A DNA stretch of 64,000 nt from Paenibacillus zeisoli. Its GTDB lineage: Bacteria > Bacillota > Bacilli > Paenibacillales > Paenibacillaceae. Numbering within the stretch: the stretch's first letter is position 1; the number at the start of each line of letters is the position of its first letter. The notes under the pieces are model-generated. The model was not told the DNA's origin. It worked only from the letters and a program-made list of their open reading frames with translations, and ran no database searches. Positions 43,982-52,360 of this stretch are shown piece by piece. Location of the stretch: assembly GCF_003994465.1 (NCBI RefSeq), contig NZ_RZNX01000001.1:124001-188000 (forward strand), in the 5' to 3' direction. The translations under genes and the position numbers were made by a program.

Positions 43982-45100
43982 ATGAAACTCGGGTTTATAG
44001 GGTGTGGCGTCATCTCGGTTGCTCATTTGGAAGGATTGGCACACTTAAAAAAATTAAATAAACAAACATTCGAATTAACCGCTGTATGCGATCTTCGGCT
44101 AGAACGAGCTGAGGCATTTGCTTCGGAAGTTGAGAAGCAGCTCGGGAAACGTCCTGAAGTATTTACCGATTACCGTGTAATGCTGGATCAACAGGGTTTG
44201 GATGCGGTTTCGATTTTGCTGGACCATGATCTGCATCATCTTGTGGCGGAGGATTGCTTCGCTGCCGGTGTTCACGTTCAAATGCAAAAACCGCTCGCGA
44301 TCTCCCCTTCTTTCGGACGCAAGATGAGTGCTGACGCCAAGAAATACGGCAAAATCTTGACACTGTCTGAACCCAGTGTATTGGGCGCCAGCAATGTTGC
44401 CATGGTCAGAGCAGTAAAAGAAGGTCTTATTGGTTCCGTATACATGATGATAGACTACGCCGCTGTTACGTTAGAAAGAAAGTTCTTCGCCGGTACGGCA
44501 TGGCGGCATATGAAAGGAAGAGCGGGGGCCGGTTGGATTAATGACCACGGGGTTCATCGGACTCATTTTTTTACTGAAGTAAATGGCCCAATTAAAGAAG
44601 TGTTTGCCTATACAGATATATTCGAGAAGCAGCTGAGTGATGGGATCAACACCATTACTCCTACGGGTGAAGATACGTCCGTAACGGTATTTCGTTTTGA
44701 GAATGGAGGATTGGGGCACTGGATGTGCAGTACGGCTGCACATGGGGAGAAGATGGGCGGCGTATGGATTTATGGCAGCAATGGTTGTCTTCGTCCCGGT
44801 CAACATGCTGTTATGGGTGACGGACAGGTGATACCAATGTCGGAGCTTATCGAGCGTTATGCCCAGAATGTGGTGGATGATCCTTTTGCCCATTCTTACG
44901 TGGAGTTGGCTGAAGCAATAACAGAACAGAGGAGACCGATATCAAGTGCGGAACGAGGGCTTGAGGCGCTTAGCGTTGTGTTCGCTGCACTGGAGTCGGC
45001 GACGACTGGCCAGCCAGTTCGAGTGGAAGAGATTATCCATGGAGAGAAACATGTGTACGAAGATACTGTACTTGAGGAAATGAACGCTGGAAGACCATAA
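43982..45100 (+). CDS. Gfo/Idh/MocA-family NAD(P)-dependent oxidoreductase
   Basis: 372 residues, preceded by AGGAGGAATGTGAA. The Rossmann fold starts MKLGFIGCGVISVAHLEGL (GxGxxxxxH variant). The catalytic-region motif is HVQMQKPLAIS, the EKP equivalent in which Lys is kept and Glu is replaced by Gln. The C-terminal half shows GAGWINDHGVHRTHFFTEVN with the substrate His pair. Family members oxidise sugars, inositols or sugar derivatives. It follows the GH32 gene by about 150 bases, so a role in metabolising its product is possible but unproven. Confidence 0.85.
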   Translation: MKLGFIGCGVISVAHLEGLAHLKKLNKQTFELTAVCDLRLERAEAFASEVEKQLGKRPEVFTDYRVMLDQQGLDAVSILLDHDLHHLVAEDCFAAGVHVQMQKPLAISPSFGRKMSADAKKYGKILTLSEPSVLGASNVAMVRAVKEGLIGSVYMMIDYAAVTLERKFFAGTAWRHMKGRAGAGWINDHGVHRTHFFTEVNGPIKEVFAYTDIFEKQLSDGINTITPTGEDTSVTVFRFENGGLGHWMCSTAAHGEKMGGVWIYGSNGCLRPGQHAVMGDGQVIPMSELIERYAQNVVDDPFAHSYVELAEAITEQRRPISSAERGLEALSVVFAALESATTGQPVRVEEIIHGEKHVYEDTVLEEMNAGRP

Positions 45101-45110
45101 GAAACGGTCC

Positions 45111-45149
45111 GTTCAGGGAGCGTTCACGGAGCGTTCAAACGAGTGTTCA
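45111..45149 (+). repeat. Four GTTCA repeats at 11-12 base period
   Basis: GTTCA occurs at 45111, 45122, 45133 and 45145, within the near-repeat unit GAGCGTTCACG, starting ten bases after the oxidoreductase stop codon and just before a terminator. Function unknown. Confidence 0.6.
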
Positions 45150-45164
45150 CATTTATCTCACTCC

Positions 45165-45217
45165 AAAAGGGGCTTTCCCAACCAGCCATTTCATGGCTTT
45201 TGGGCAGCCCTTTTTTT
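45165..45217 (+). terminator. Rho-independent terminator
   Basis: AAAAGGGGCT ... AGCCCTTTTTTT outer stem with an inner AGCCATT/GGCTTTTGGG hairpin and a seven-T tail. Confidence 0.85.
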
Positions 45218-45390
45218 GCGCCTATGCTAGTTACCGACTTATTTCGACTTATAACGACAAAATTCGATCTTTTATCTTTAGATTATTCTCGTAAATGCCG
45301 ATAAGAACTTAACGGATCTGATTACATAAGAATTTATATGTGAATTGAAGCATGGATTCGTAACTTTAAATTAAGAATTGAGGGAAAGTA

Positions 45391-48300
45391 ATGAGGTCAA
45401 CACCCAGCAAATGGCTGATTGCATTAGCACTCACTGTCCTCTCATCTCCAACAGCTATTCAGACTGTGGCGTTGGCAGCTAGTGGGATAACTTCAGAAAG
45501 CCCTTCAGACCGTCTTCCATTCAAAGACATCGGTAAAGTGACGTCGGAGCAAAAAGCAAACATCCTTCAAGCAGTTCAAGCAGGCATTTTGCATGGTGAC
45601 CCTAGTGGATCATTTCGCCCATCGGACCTTCTGACTCGTCAAGAGATGGCGGTTTTGTTGACCCAAGTCTTGAATCTGCCTGTCCAGCAAACAGCGAGCA
45701 GTTTCACGGATGTAGCCGGGCAAAGTTGGTCTAGCCCTTATATTGAAGCCGTTCATCATGCTGGCCTAATGAATGGAGAGGGCAATGGTAAATTTAGACC
45801 AAAGGGAAGAATCTCGAGAGAGGAGATGGCGGTTCTGCTCATGCGGGCAGCGCAGCTTTCCCAAGGAATAGAAACACCCAATTCTTTCAAGATGGCGGAT
45901 TGGAATCGTGTCAGTGGATGGGCTAAACCATCCGTTAGCGCTGCACTTGAATCAGGCTCTATGGTGCCGATGAATATGAAATTTGAGCCGAAGGCTGAAG
46001 TTAAGCGACAAGACATTGCTCTCTTTATGCTTTCAACTTTCTACCCCAAGGAACATCTGGCTCATCTTCAACGCGTGGAAGACGAGAAAGTACAAATTAA
46101 CGGTATTGAGTACAAGCTTGCCGACTCGGTTAAAGGCATACTGAATTCAGATAATGGCAAAGTTCTGAAAGAAGCAGGAATTGAGTTCTCCGCAGCGCAG
46201 CGTACGATTCGGTCCATTACTAAGCTTGAGATTCATTCAAGTGGTCAAGCTCCATCTCTATATGCTCCGGAATTTAGCGGTAACCTCGTTCTGGATGGGC
46301 ATGGCTCATCCATCGAAGGGGATCTGACGATTGCAGGAGACTTTGTATCTGTGAAGAATCTGGACGTTAAGAATGATTTTACGATTACTCCAAGGCTCGG
46401 TCATGACTTTTATGCATACAAGTTAATGGTTCATGGAGAGTCGAAAATTCAGGGTGGAGACCAGAATACGGTATTATTTGAAGATTCCCAGCTGCAAAAT
46501 GTAGAGGTATCCAAACAAAATGTACACGTTGTTACCCAAGGTGATTCCTTGGTAGAGCAAATGACATTGAAGTCCAATGCGACGATAGAAAATAGCTCCT
46601 CTTCCACTATTCAGCAGGTCACCGTACTCTCTGGTGCACAGCAGGTTGAATTACAGGGAACAGTACAGCAATTGGCAGTCAATAGTGACCAGCCAACAAA
46701 GCTGACGGGCAGCGCCGCGATTGAATCATTGATCGTGAATAATTCTGCACCGGTTAATCTTGCCTTCACAGGTACAATCGCTAACTTACAAGTAAATAAT
46801 CCTTCTGCAAGTATTAATGTGAGTTCAACTACAAATGTGATGAACACTACCCTTGCCCCGGGCGTAACCACATCAACCGTTTCGGGCAGCGCAGCAGTCT
46901 CAGGCGTATCGGGAGTTGGAACGACTACACCCATTGCGGCTAATACCGCCCCTGTATTGATGACGAAATACAGTGAGCAGGCGATAACAGTAGGAGATGT
47001 TGATCTCCAGGTTGACTTGCTCGGTCATTTTACGGATGCAGAACAGTCTGTTCTTAAATATACAGCTGTATCTTTGAATACTGGGATATGCACGGTTAAA
47101 GTTGAGGGAACTAATCTAGTTCTAAAAGCTGTAGGCAAAGGGACTGCGACGATATCCATAGCTGCTGATGACCAGGCTGGCAAAAAAACCGGTACAACCT
47201 TTAAAGTCAAGGTTAACGAGCCACCGGTCTCGACAGGCATTCCAGATCAGAGCAAGGAGATGGGGAGCGGTGATGTCACGTTGTCATTGAATACCCTATT
47301 CTCAGATTCGGAGAATGATCCTCTGTCCTATGAGATTTCCACTGATGATCCATCCATTGCGACGTATAGACTAACAGGGGATCAGCTTGTGCTCACCCCT
47401 ACCCAAGCAGGGAAGACGAAGGTTACGGTTAAAGCATCTGACGGCCGGGGAGGCAGCGTGAGCAAGGACTTCCAACTGACGGTAACTGCGCCTGTGATAC
47501 AGAATCAAAAGCCGACTGTTACACAAGTTCTAGTGAATCAGACAATAACCACTGGGGGTTCTGACTATTCACTTGATCTTGGATCGGTCTTTACGGATCC
47601 CGAGAGTGATGCCTTAACTTATGAAGCGGACTCTTCCGATACAGCAATCGCTTCAGCAGTAATCAGTGGTCCTATGTTACAAATTCACGCTTTGACTCCA
47701 GGAACAACGATGATTCAGCTCAAAGCCCGTGACGGTCACGGAAATGAAGAGAACACAAGCTTCCAGGTTGATGTTGTAGCTCCTTCAAATCCAACACCTG
47801 AACCGGATCCGACACCGGTTCCAGATCCAACACCGGTTCCAAACCCGAATCCGATCGCTGCAAACCAGGCGCCTGAAGTTATAAGCTCAGTATACGAGCA
47901 AGTATTGACTATGGGCGTGACTAATCCAAGAACCTTTGATTTGACTCAATTGTTCCAGGATAAGGATGAAGATCACTTGTCCTACACGGCTGTTTCTCAG
48001 ACAGCTGATGTTGTGAATGCTGTAATTAACGGAGACACGTTGACACTTACTCCTGGTTCTTCGGCAGGGAACACACGAGTAACCATTACAGCTGATGACG
48101 GCCACGGGGGAACATCGACGTATGACATAGCTGTTCGAAATGCCCCGCTCGTGACCAATGGCAAAGTCGAAATTCGCACGAAACAGGGGGTACGGGAATC
48201 AGTTACTTATGATTTGTCAGCCTATTTTCCAAACGAAACATCCTTCAAGGTGTATACTGGAACTCCTGACTCTACATTTACTGGCCCAACTACTCTAAGT

Positions 48301-48903
48301 GGGGGAATCTGGGCGTGGAACGGGGATACATCGCAGTCGTTCTGGATCATTGGTTCTAATGGCTCGGCTGTTGTAATTCATGTTACAGCGGAGGTTCAAG
48401 GTCCTGAAGATCTGTATTTCTCGCAGTACTTATCGATAGATAAGACCCGCACAGCGATTGAATTATTCTTCAATCCTGTTGGAGATACATCTCAGCCGGT
48501 TGCAGGCGGATATGAACTGGAAGTTCACCAGTACAATCCAACAACAAGAACGCCGAAAGTATGGAGCCAGCCTCTTCTTCAGTTCAATAAAGGAATGCCA
48601 TATATCTTTATTGATACAATTTTTTATGACTTTTTTGATATCATTAATGCGTGGTATTACAACGATGAATTGGGACTATTCCAGTCCAACACAAATTTCA
48701 CTACCGGTTATGTTTTGAAAAAGAACAGTCAGATCATTGACGTGCTGGGTGACCCGTACGGGACAACTCAATTCATGCCAAATGGCGGTACCATTGTCCG
48801 CAAGAGTGGAATTAAATCAGGCTCATCTTCCTTTAGCCAGGCTGGAGAGTGGAATTCCTACCCTGTAAATACGCTTCAATTCTTCGGTCGCCACACGCCA
48901 TAA
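45391..48903 (+). CDS. Giant SLH-anchored surface protein with Ig-like repeats and lamin-tail-like end
   Basis: 1170 residues. Signal peptide to about residue 29 (VALAAS). Three SLH repeats follow at about 43-85, 107-155 and 168-210 (GDPSGSFRPSDLLTRQEMAV, GNGKFRPKGRISREEMAVLL), which bind pyruvylated wall polymer. Residues ~290-500 are regular beta repeats resembling a beta-helix (AIESLIVNN, TIANLQVNN). Three cadherin/Ig-like 'DPxxDxLxY' domains span about 515-790, then a Pro-rich linker (PTPEPDPTPVPDPTPVPNPNP region) and a fourth Ig-like domain (about 825-925). The C-terminal ~150 residues (LYFSQYLSIDKTRTAIELFF ... QIIDVLGDP) resemble a lamin-tail domain. No catalytic domain is seen, so it is probably an adhesin or structural surface protein. 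Confidence 0.85.
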   Translation: MRSTPSKWLIALALTVLSSPTAIQTVALAASGITSESPSDRLPFKDIGKVTSEQKANILQAVQAGILHGDPSGSFRPSDLLTRQEMAVLLTQVLNLPVQQTASSFTDVAGQSWSSPYIEAVHHAGLMNGEGNGKFRPKGRISREEMAVLLMRAAQLSQGIETPNSFKMADWNRVSGWAKPSVSAALESGSMVPMNMKFEPKAEVKRQDIALFMLSTFYPKEHLAHLQRVEDEKVQINGIEYKLADSVKGILNSDNGKVLKEAGIEFSAAQRTIRSITKLEIHSSGQAPSLYAPEFSGNLVLDGHGSSIEGDLTIAGDFVSVKNLDVKNDFTITPRLGHDFYAYKLMVHGESKIQGGDQNTVLFEDSQLQNVEVSKQNVHVVTQGDSLVEQMTLKSNATIENSSSSTIQQVTVLSGAQQVELQGTVQQLAVNSDQPTKLTGSAAIESLIVNNSAPVNLAFTGTIANLQVNNPSASINVSSTTNVMNTTLAPGVTTSTVSGSAAVSGVSGVGTTTPIAANTAPVLMTKYSEQAITVGDVDLQVDLLGHFTDAEQSVLKYTAVSLNTGICTVKVEGTNLVLKAVGKGTATISIAADDQAGKKTGTTFKVKVNEPPVSTGIPDQSKEMGSGDVTLSLNTLFSDSENDPLSYEISTDDPSIATYRLTGDQLVLTPTQAGKTKVTVKASDGRGGSVSKDFQLTVTAPVIQNQKPTVTQVLVNQTITTGGSDYSLDLGSVFTDPESDALTYEADSSDTAIASAVISGPMLQIHALTPGTTMIQLKARDGHGNEENTSFQVDVVAPSNPTPEPDPTPVPDPTPVPNPNPIAANQAPEVISSVYEQVLTMGVTNPRTFDLTQLFQDKDEDHLSYTAVSQTADVVNAVINGDTLTLTPGSSAGNTRVTITADDGHGGTSTYDIAVRNAPLVTNGKVEIRTKQGVRESVTYDLSAYFPNETSFKVYTGTPDSTFTGPTTLSGGIWAWNGDTSQSFWIIGSNGSAVVIHVTAEVQGPEDLYFSQYLSIDKTRTAIELFFNPVGDTSQPVAGGYELEVHQYNPTTRTPKVWSQPLLQFNKGMPYIFIDTIFYDFFDIINAWYYNDELGLFQSNTNFTTGYVLKKNSQIIDVLGDPYGTTQFMPNGGTIVRKSGIKSGSSSFSQAGEWNSYPVNTLQFFGRHTP

Positions 48904-48932
48904 CGCATTTATGAAATGAACTTGATTAGTAC

Positions 48933-48973
48933 AAAGCCCCGATTCTATTCCTAAGAATAGAGCGGGGCTTTTT
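48933..48973. terminator. Terminator after the SLH gene
   Basis: AAAGCCCCG ... CGGGGCTTTTT with an inner ATTCT/AGAAT pairing and T-tail. Confidence 0.88.
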
Positions 48974-49037
48974 GTTCTCGCATTGGCAGCATATGGAAAG
49001 TATAATTGGATAAGACAAATTAGAGAGGAGCATGAAT

Positions 49038-49421
49038 TTGAACATGGACGAAAGGAAAGAAATTATTAATAAGTATATTGAGGCGTACAACAATTTCGAC
49101 ATCCAGGGTATGATGAGTTGCTTACATAGTGATATTTTGTTCAGAAATATCTCAAATGGAGAAGTTAATACGGAAACCCGAGGAATAGAGGAGTTCAAAG
49201 AGCTGGCAGAGAAGTCGACTGCTATTTTCTCAAGTCGGTGCCAGTCAGTTACAGGCTTCGCAGCAACAGAGGACAAAGCTGAAGTGCAGATTGACTATGA
49301 AGGCATACTGGCTGTTGATTTGCCAAATGGACTACAAACTGGCGATAAGATTCAGCTGAAAGGGAGAACTGTTTTCCAGATCAAAGAAGGTAAACTCGCT
49401 TTAATCGAGGATTACAGTTGA
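49038..49421 (+). CDS. NTF2-like / SnoaL-like fold protein
   Basis: 127 residues if started at TTG 49038 (AGAGGAG seven bases upstream). ATG 49044 and ATG 49032 are in frame but lie 13 and 1 bases from that site. The pattern DERKEIINKYIEAYNNFDIQ, then LHSDILFRNI, GIEEFKELAEKSTAIF, VTGFAATEDKAEVQIDYEG and KGRTVFQIKEGKLALIEDYS is typical of NTF2-like cone-shaped domains. These bind small ligands or catalyse simple isomerisations. The substrate is unknown. It is tightly linked to the next gene, whose TTG overlaps its stop. Confidence 0.8.
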   Translation: MNMDERKEIINKYIEAYNNFDIQGMMSCLHSDILFRNISNGEVNTETRGIEEFKELAEKSTAIFSSRCQSVTGFAATEDKAEVQIDYEGILAVDLPNGLQTGDKIQLKGRTVFQIKEGKLALIEDYS

Positions 49422-50086
49422 ACATGAATATAGAACTAAGTTTTCCGTTGATAAACATACCTTCTGGGGAAGTACAATTAAGGGACGACCGTATCAAAAA
49501 AACGTGGACGGCCCAGATCGAAGCCTTCCAGCTTGCGCCAATTCCCGTAACGAAGGCTTTATACAGCTCTGTTATGAATCAGACAGCCGATTGCCCTCAA
49601 GATAGGAACGCTCCGGTTACAGAGGTGTCATGGCACGATGCCATCTCGTTCTGCAATAAGCTCTCTAGGCAGTCGGGACTTGGGGAATGCTATACATTGG
49701 ATGGCAACGTTCCCGAATGGAATAAGGAAGCGAACGGATATAGGCTGCCGACGGAAGCGGAATGGCAGTATGCCTGCCAGGCGGGAATGGGCGGATACCG
49801 ATACGATGAGCTGGACGCTGTGGCCTGGTATAGCGATAACTCGGGAGGTGGCGTGCACGAGGCAGGTCAGAAGAAGCCAAATGCATGGAAGCTTTACGAC
49901 ATGCTGGGTAACGTCTGGGAGTGGTGCTGGGATGTCTATGATGCCGAGGTATACGGCTCCTACAGGGTTTTTCGCGGAGGGAGCTGGGCAGAGGAAGCCC
50001 GAGGCTGCGGAGCTACGTGCCGGCGCCGTAGTCATCCTACATTTCGGATTGACGACCTAGGTTTTCGGATTGCCAGATCCCTATAA
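49418..50086 (+). CDS. FGE-sulfatase (SUMF1-like) domain protein
   Basis: 222 residues from TTG 49418, which overlaps the previous TGA; ATG 49424 is the alternative. The formylglycine-generating-enzyme fold is clear: APVTEVSWHDAISFCNKLSR, GYRLPTEAEWQYACQ, MLGNVWEWCWDVYD, RVFRGGSWAEEARGCGATCR and the closing FRIDDLGFRIARS. In this broad superfamily most members are not true sulfatase-activating enzymes. The Cys pair in GCGATC is not placed like the copper-binding active-site cysteines of FGE, so I call only the fold. Possibly a ligand- or sugar-binding domain. Cytoplasmic (no signal peptide). Confidence 0.85.
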   Translation: MNMNIELSFPLINIPSGEVQLRDDRIKKTWTAQIEAFQLAPIPVTKALYSSVMNQTADCPQDRNAPVTEVSWHDAISFCNKLSRQSGLGECYTLDGNVPEWNKEANGYRLPTEAEWQYACQAGMGGYRYDELDAVAWYSDNSGGGVHEAGQKKPNAWKLYDMLGNVWEWCWDVYDAEVYGSYRVFRGGSWAEEARGCGATCRRRSHPTFRIDDLGFRIARSL

Positions 50087-50120
50087 GCATAACCAGTCTC
50101 AGCTTGAAGGCATAGTAATA

Positions 50121-50147
50121 AGCTGGCCTACGGTTCCCGGGCCAGCT
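50121..50147. terminator. Hairpin between convergent genes
   Basis: AGCTGGCC ... GGCCAGCT with an 11-base loop, between stops at 50086 and 50154. Tails are only moderately AT-rich. Confidence 0.55.
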
Positions 50148-50153
50148 CGATAT

Positions 50154-50498
50154 TTACTTGTTATCCTCGGACTCTACAAAATTCTTGAGCAGAGCCATTT
50201 TATTGTCCCAAAATCGTTCGTAGAAGCTCAGCCACTGCTTCAATTCAGTGAGCGGATCTGGATCAAAGCGGTAGCGGGTCTCGCGGCCAACTTTTCTCTC
50301 TTTGACAAGTCCTGCATCGGCAAGTATCCGTAAATGCTTGGATACAGCCGTTCGGCTGATCGGAAAGTGTCCGCTTATTGCCGTTACGGGCATCTCCTTG
50401 TCGACAAGCATTTTAAGCAGACTGCGACGGGTAGGGTCTGCAATAGCTTGAAAGACATCATGCTTCGCAGACGCTGCACCCATGCTAGGCTTGGACAT
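50154..50498 (-). CDS. ArsR-family winged-helix regulator
   Basis: 114 residues if begun at ATG 50498 (MSKPSMGAASAKHDVFQAIA); no candidate start has a good ribosome binding site, so coupling to the upstream gene is likely. The winged helix is AIADPTRRSLLKMLVDKE ... ISRTAVSKHLRILADAGLVK ... VGRETRYRFDPDPL. The metal-binding cysteines of ArsR/SmtB sensors are absent, as in the subfamily found with AHSA1/SRPBCC genes. It overlaps the SRPBCC gene by 14 bases and probably controls that operon through the repeats at 50923-50966. Confidence 0.85.
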   Translation of the reverse strand: MSKPSMGAASAKHDVFQAIADPTRRSLLKMLVDKEMPVTAISGHFPISRTAVSKHLRILADAGLVKERKVGRETRYRFDPDPLTELKQWLSFYERFWDNKMALLKNFVESEDNK

Positions 50499-50886
50499 AT
50501 TTGCCGAGTCGCTGCCCAATCTCTGCCCAGCCATGATTCATATTGTTATAAGGGATCTGATCCGCCGCATCCCATCCTGCATGGGTAAGGGTGAATTCGG
50601 TCTGACCTTCCAGTTCCTTCAACTCAAAAGTGATAGTCCAGTTCTTGGCCCAGCTGAAGGAAAGCTTGTCAGGGGGCTCAAGCTCAGTTACCTTACAAAG
50701 ATTCTTGCCATATGGGCCTGCGTCGAGGTAGAATTCATGTCCAATTTCTGCCTTAAAGTCATTGGGCATGAACCAGGCGGCCATCCCTTCAGAAGTGGAA
50801 ACAGCCTCCCATACTTTCTGAATAGGGGCGTTAAATGTAAATGTGTGCTGGATGTCCGGCAGTGAATTTGAACTTGAATTGCTCAT
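50485..50886 (-). CDS. SRPBCC / AHSA1-like ligand-binding protein
   Basis: 133 residues from ATG 50886 (GGAGG nine bases upstream). The START/Bet v1-type fold is shown by FTFNAPIQKVWEAVSTSEG, AAWFMPNDFKAEIGHEFYLD, LEPPDKLSFSW, FELKELEGQTEFTLTHAGW and the closing NHGWAEIGQRLGKYV. Relatives bind hydrophobic ligands or activate Hsp90; in Firmicutes the ArsR-linked form is uncharacterised. It is first in a two-gene operon with the ArsR regulator. Confidence 0.88.
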   Translation of the reverse strand: MSNSSSNSLPDIQHTFTFNAPIQKVWEAVSTSEGMAAWFMPNDFKAEIGHEFYLDAGPYGKNLCKVTELEPPDKLSFSWAKNWTITFELKELEGQTEFTLTHAGWDAADQIPYNNMNHGWAEIGQRLGKYVQA

Positions 50887-50922
50887 GTGATGTAACCTCC
50901 GAATGTTATGTTTTAATATGCA

Positions 50923-50966
50923 ACCAAATGGTTTCCGTTTATGATTATATGACACCAAATGGTTTC
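50923..50966. promoter_or_regulatory. Two 13-bp ACCAAATGGTTTC repeats upstream of the SRPBCC-arsR operon
   Basis: Identical copies at 50923-50935 and 50954-50966, spaced 31 bases (three helical turns). Each is an ACC-AAAT-GGT palindrome, and the second is embedded in GACAC/GTGTC. Position and spacing fit operators for the ArsR regulator. Confidence 0.65.
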
Positions 50967-51023
50967 GTGTCAATGCATGAAACCTGCTCAAGTCGATCAT
51001 GTTAAGACATGGAGGTGATCGAT

Positions 51024-51164
51024 TTGTCAGGAAGAAACAATAAACCGAAGAATACAGGTCCTGCAGCCAGCCCCAGCCGGCTTGATCAGTTCGGGCAAGA
51101 GCTTGCGGAGGATATGGTAACCAAAGTGGGTAAAGGCAATACATCCCGGCAGGAAGAGAAGTAG
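51024..51164 (+). CDS. 46-residue hydrophilic protein
   Basis: GGAGGTGAT lies eight bases before TTG 51024; an in-frame ATG at 51009 overlaps that site. The product starts MSGRNNKPKNTGPAASPSRL, continues with an amphipathic stretch DQFGQELAEDMVTKV, and ends with a charged tail. Low hydrophobicity and Asn/Gly/Lys richness recall small spore proteins, but no family is recognised. It is divergent from the SRPBCC operon and followed by a strong terminator, which supports a real gene. Confidence 0.55.
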   Translation: MSGRNNKPKNTGPAASPSRLDQFGQELAEDMVTKVGKGNTSRQEEK

Positions 51165-51189
51165 AAACTTACGAGCTAAGATCAGAGCA

Positions 51190-51241
51190 AGGGCTGTCTC
51201 ATCGTCATCTTGGATGACTGATGAGACAGCTCTTTTTCTTT
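51190..51241 (+). terminator. Terminator after the 46-residue gene
   Basis: GCTGTCTCAT(CGTCATC) ... (GATGACTG)ATGAGACAGC followed by TCTTTTTC. Long, near-perfect stem. Confidence 0.85.
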
Positions 51242-51341
51242 TTGTTATTTAAGAAAATTTTAATAAATGGTTCACTGGCAATTTATTTTTTATCTCTATC
51301 ATTGCAATTGTAGTTAATCAGATAACACAGGAGGATGTAAG

Positions 51342-52280
51342 ATGAAGAAAAAATGGTTAGTGTTAGGAAGTACAGTAGGTCTCAGTGCGGCGCTTATGGT
51401 GACAACAGGCCTCAGCGCGATGGCGAGCACATCAGGTTATGAAGCATACAAGTCGGCCTTGAAGAACAGCCATACAGTCCAGAGTGTTACTTTACAGGCT
51501 AACGCTTCTCTCAAGGATAATGGGAAGGTACTGGAGACAGCTGATGCACAGCTTAAGCTGAATCTGAAGAACGGGAATATGAGCGGGAACACCGATCTCT
51601 CCGCTGGCGGCGAACATCAGAAGCTCAGTATGTATAACCAGAATGAACAGACGATTCTAAAAACGGATAGCAGTGATACTTACTATGTGAAGCAGGATAA
51701 AGATGACACTAAGGCTGAGTTCAAGAAAATGCATCATTCCAAAGCAAGTGACCCGGAAACTTCCCGTCAGGTAGAGACGGTTATTGATGCGCTGGTCGGT
51801 AATCTGAAAGATTATGTGAACATGGATACGGCTTCAGATGGTTCCAAACAGATCTCTCTGCAGCTTGATCAAGCCCAGCTTCCTGCCGTTGTCAATGCGA
51901 TTGCACCTCTTGCTATTAAAGAAGCAACGAAGCATAGAGAAGAGATTCAGTCTAAAGAGAGCAACCCTTCGGCTTTCCCTTTCCATAAACAATTCCTGAA
52001 GAATGAGGTTCCACAGCTTACTCAAGATATCAAGATTGATCATGTCTCTGTAAAAGCTAACGTCAATGCGTCCAATTACATTCAGCATCAGGAGGCGGAC
52101 TTGACTGTGTCCGGTAAGGATGCCAGCGGTGCTGCTCATCAGCTGGTTATCCATCTGCAGGCTGACTTCTCCGGCTTCAACAGCACAACACCTGATACCC
52201 TTGATTTGAAGGGCAAGAAAGTCCAAACCTTGAAATCTAACCACGAAGGTATGTTAAAGGCTGATGGCAATAACAAATAA
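51342..52280 (+). CDS. Secreted protein of unknown function, first gene of the ABC/two-component cassette
   Basis: 312 residues with a strong AGGAGGATG site. Signal peptide with cleavage near LSAMAS (about residue 28). The mature part has alternating strands (VTLQANASLKDNGKVLETAD, AQLKLNLKNGNMSGNTDLSA, EADLTVSGKD, HQLVIHLQADFSGFN). This recalls LolA/LppX-like lipid-binding half-barrels (inference from pattern only). A helical middle (about 150-220) includes Lys/His/Glu-rich KEATKHREEIQSKES. It has no lipobox, so it is likely released or wall-held. A terminator-like stem lies between it and the ABC genes, suggesting it is made in excess over them. Confidence 0.75.
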   Translation: MKKKWLVLGSTVGLSAALMVTTGLSAMASTSGYEAYKSALKNSHTVQSVTLQANASLKDNGKVLETADAQLKLNLKNGNMSGNTDLSAGGEHQKLSMYNQNEQTILKTDSSDTYYVKQDKDDTKAEFKKMHHSKASDPETSRQVETVIDALVGNLKDYVNMDTASDGSKQISLQLDQAQLPAVVNAIAPLAIKEATKHREEIQSKESNPSAFPFHKQFLKNEVPQLTQDIKIDHVSVKANVNASNYIQHQEADLTVSGKDASGAAHQLVIHLQADFSGFNSTTPDTLDLKGKKVQTLKSNHEGMLKADGNNK

Positions 52281-52297
52281 GAGTTAATTGCTGAGTG

Positions 52298-52341
52298 GAC
52301 AGACAGGTAGGGTGCTTCTGCAGCCTGTCTGCCCTTATTTT
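52298..52341 (+). terminator. Intercistronic stem-loop / attenuator
   Basis: CAGACAGG ... CCTGTCTG with inner GC pairing, followed by CCCTTATTTTCTT. It sits between the secreted protein gene and the ABC ATPase gene and could reduce downstream transcription. Confidence 0.65.
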
Positions 52342-52360
52342 CTTACTTGGAGGGATTCAA

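Noticed and set aside
49418..50086. True formylglycine-generating enzyme
   Set aside because: The cysteines are not placed as in active FGE and no sulfatase gene is nearby; only the fold is supported.
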